Below are positions 63,244 to 64,000 of a stretch of DNA of 64,000 nt, piece by piece (the stretch's first letter is position 1; each line of letters opens with the position of its first letter). The stretch comes from Legionella beliardensis (lineage in GTDB: Bacteria; Pseudomonadota; Gammaproteobacteria; Legionellales; Legionellaceae): contig NZ_UGNV01000001.1 in assembly GCF_900452395.1 (NCBI RefSeq), forward strand, positions 1,141,501 to 1,205,500, written 5' to 3'. The position numbers and the translations under genes were made by a program. Under the pieces are notes generated by a model that saw only the letters and a list, made by a program, of their open reading frames with translations, ran no database searches and was not told the origin of the DNA.

Positions 63244-64000
63244 ATGAAACAACCTTTTGAACTAAAAAAGACACCAAATACCCGACTTGCTAATAATTTA
63301 AAAATTGCATTAGAAGCTTTAAAAAATACAAGGCAAATTATTCCAATTAGTAATTCTTATACCCAACCACTGATTCAAGATAAACAACGGATTAAAGAGC
63401 TTATTGAAAAAATTGAGGCAGTGAGGAAGGATAAGTCGGCGCTTGAAGAATGCCTTACTTATTTTTTATCTAGAACCATTGGAATGCCAGAAAGTAAGCA
63501 GGCACAGTTTCTATTAGGGTTAAACTTAATTGTGAAAAATTTTGAAGAAAAAAAGCTAGGTAATTGCTATGAATTATGTGCTATAGCCATTAGTGAATTT
63601 TTAATTAAGTTTAGAGTCCATGTAGAAATGGCTTATATCGTTAGCTCAGATCATGTCATTATCATTATAGATAGAGATCCTAAAAGTGATATAAAAGATG
63701 TAAAAAATTATGGCGCATCCTGTGTTATTTTGGATGTGTTAAATAATGAAGCCTATCCTGCATCAAGAATTTATCAGAGACTTCAATGTTATCGTTTAGA
63801 CATGACAGAAGCTGATCCGCATGTGTTAACACCTTTTACTCCTGACCATCAGTTAGATCTCAAAGGCACTATTACTTGTGATTCTGACTACCCTTATAAA
63901 AAAGGGCTGCAAGTTGAATTTTATAATAAATTGAAAGTCATTGAAGAATCCATTAATACTTATTTAAGAATTTGTAAAATTGAAGAAATAGCTGATTTAA
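63244..64000 (+). CDS. papain/transglutaminase-like protein, candidate effector (3' end missing)
   Basis: The frame is open from ATG 63244 to the window end (252 codons seen). LGNCYELCAIAISEFL, SSDHVIIIIDRD and CVILDVLNNEAYPAS give a Cys-His-Asp order and spacing like the transglutaminase/papain-like domains found in bacterial type III and IV effectors (GNCxE...DHV...D). The first 70 residues are helical and basic, with no signal peptide. A PmrA-like box lies upstream. Catalytic role is inferred from the motif order. Confidence 0.6.
   Translation, partial: MKQPFELKKTPNTRLANNLKIALEALKNTRQIIPISNSYTQPLIQDKQRIKELIEKIEAVRKDKSALEECLTYFLSRTIGMPESKQAQFLLGLNLIVKNFEEKKLGNCYELCAIAISEFLIKFRVHVEMAYIVSSDHVIIIIDRDPKSDIKDVKNYGASCVILDVLNNEAYPASRIYQRLQCYRLDMTEADPHVLTPFTPDHQLDLKGTITCDSDYPYKKGLQVEFYNKLKVIEESINTYLRICKIEEIADL

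Overview
The window is an AT-rich (mid-30s percent GC by eye) bacterial chromosome segment that reads as a member of the Legionellaceae. The evidence is the mix of ordinary gammaproteobacterial genes (asnB, yciB, nagZ, YbdK-type ligase, L,D-transpeptidase, AI-2E permease) with many large orphan proteins that have eukaryote-like or toxin-like folds and acidic or E-rich C-termini. Such proteins are typical of Dot/Icm type IV effectors. Further support comes from DUF4116 repeats, a GrpB-GNAT fusion, a remnant of a Legionella secreted-protein family, dispersed hairpin repeats and a PmrA-type operator. I see no rRNA, tRNA, CRISPR array, prophage or classical IS transposase.

Layout. 1-13 kb: truncated alpha/beta hydrolase, secreted-protein remnant, DXD glycosyltransferase effector candidate, unknown protein, AraC regulator, DUF1622 membrane protein, diguanylate cyclase, nitrilase-fold effector candidate, nucleoside hydrolase, and a 938-residue protein with a DUF294-type nucleotidyltransferase motif. 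13-29 kb: mostly housekeeping and metabolic genes (GrpB-GNAT, hydrolase, asnB, YbdK, ferritin-like, two divergent MFS genes with an aspartoacylase-like gene, a YafY/VOC/GyrI-like module, outer-membrane barrel, HExxH membrane protein, serine hydrolase). 29-36.6 kb: four unknown effector-like proteins. 36.8-41.1 kb: a minus-strand cluster of acyltransferase (interrupted by an in-frame stop), carboxynorspermidine-decarboxylase-like enzyme, fatty-acid desaturase and aminotransferase, which looks like a small-molecule or lipid-amine pathway. 41-46 kb: secreted protein, HAD-like effector candidate, L,D-transpeptidase, BON protein, LuxR regulator. 46.4-48.9 kb: an adenylate kinase / cytochrome P450-like / phosphoribosyltransferase fusion, the most unusual gene here. 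49-55 kb: GNAT, P-loop kinase, HGSNAT-like acyltransferase with NagZ, YciB, AI-2E permease. 54.9-55.8 kb: tandem 133-bp repeats and a DUF559 nuclease gene bounded by inverted repeats. 56-64 kb: voltage-gated channel, CaaX-ending protein, amidohydrolase, DUF4116/clan-CD-like effector candidate flanked by repeats, TauD-like dioxygenase, and the start of a C-H-D-triad effector candidate behind a PmrA-like box.

Themes. (1) Three effector-like genes share an 18-base upstream element. (2) Two proteins share a clan-CD cysteine-peptidase-like His/Cys pair. (3) Two others share a CheD/CNF-like Cys/His pair, and one of these ends in a CaaX box. (4) Several families of dispersed hairpin repeats lie between genes, some flanking cargo in inverted orientation. 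All functional calls come from reading the sequence and recalled family knowledge; no database search was possible.
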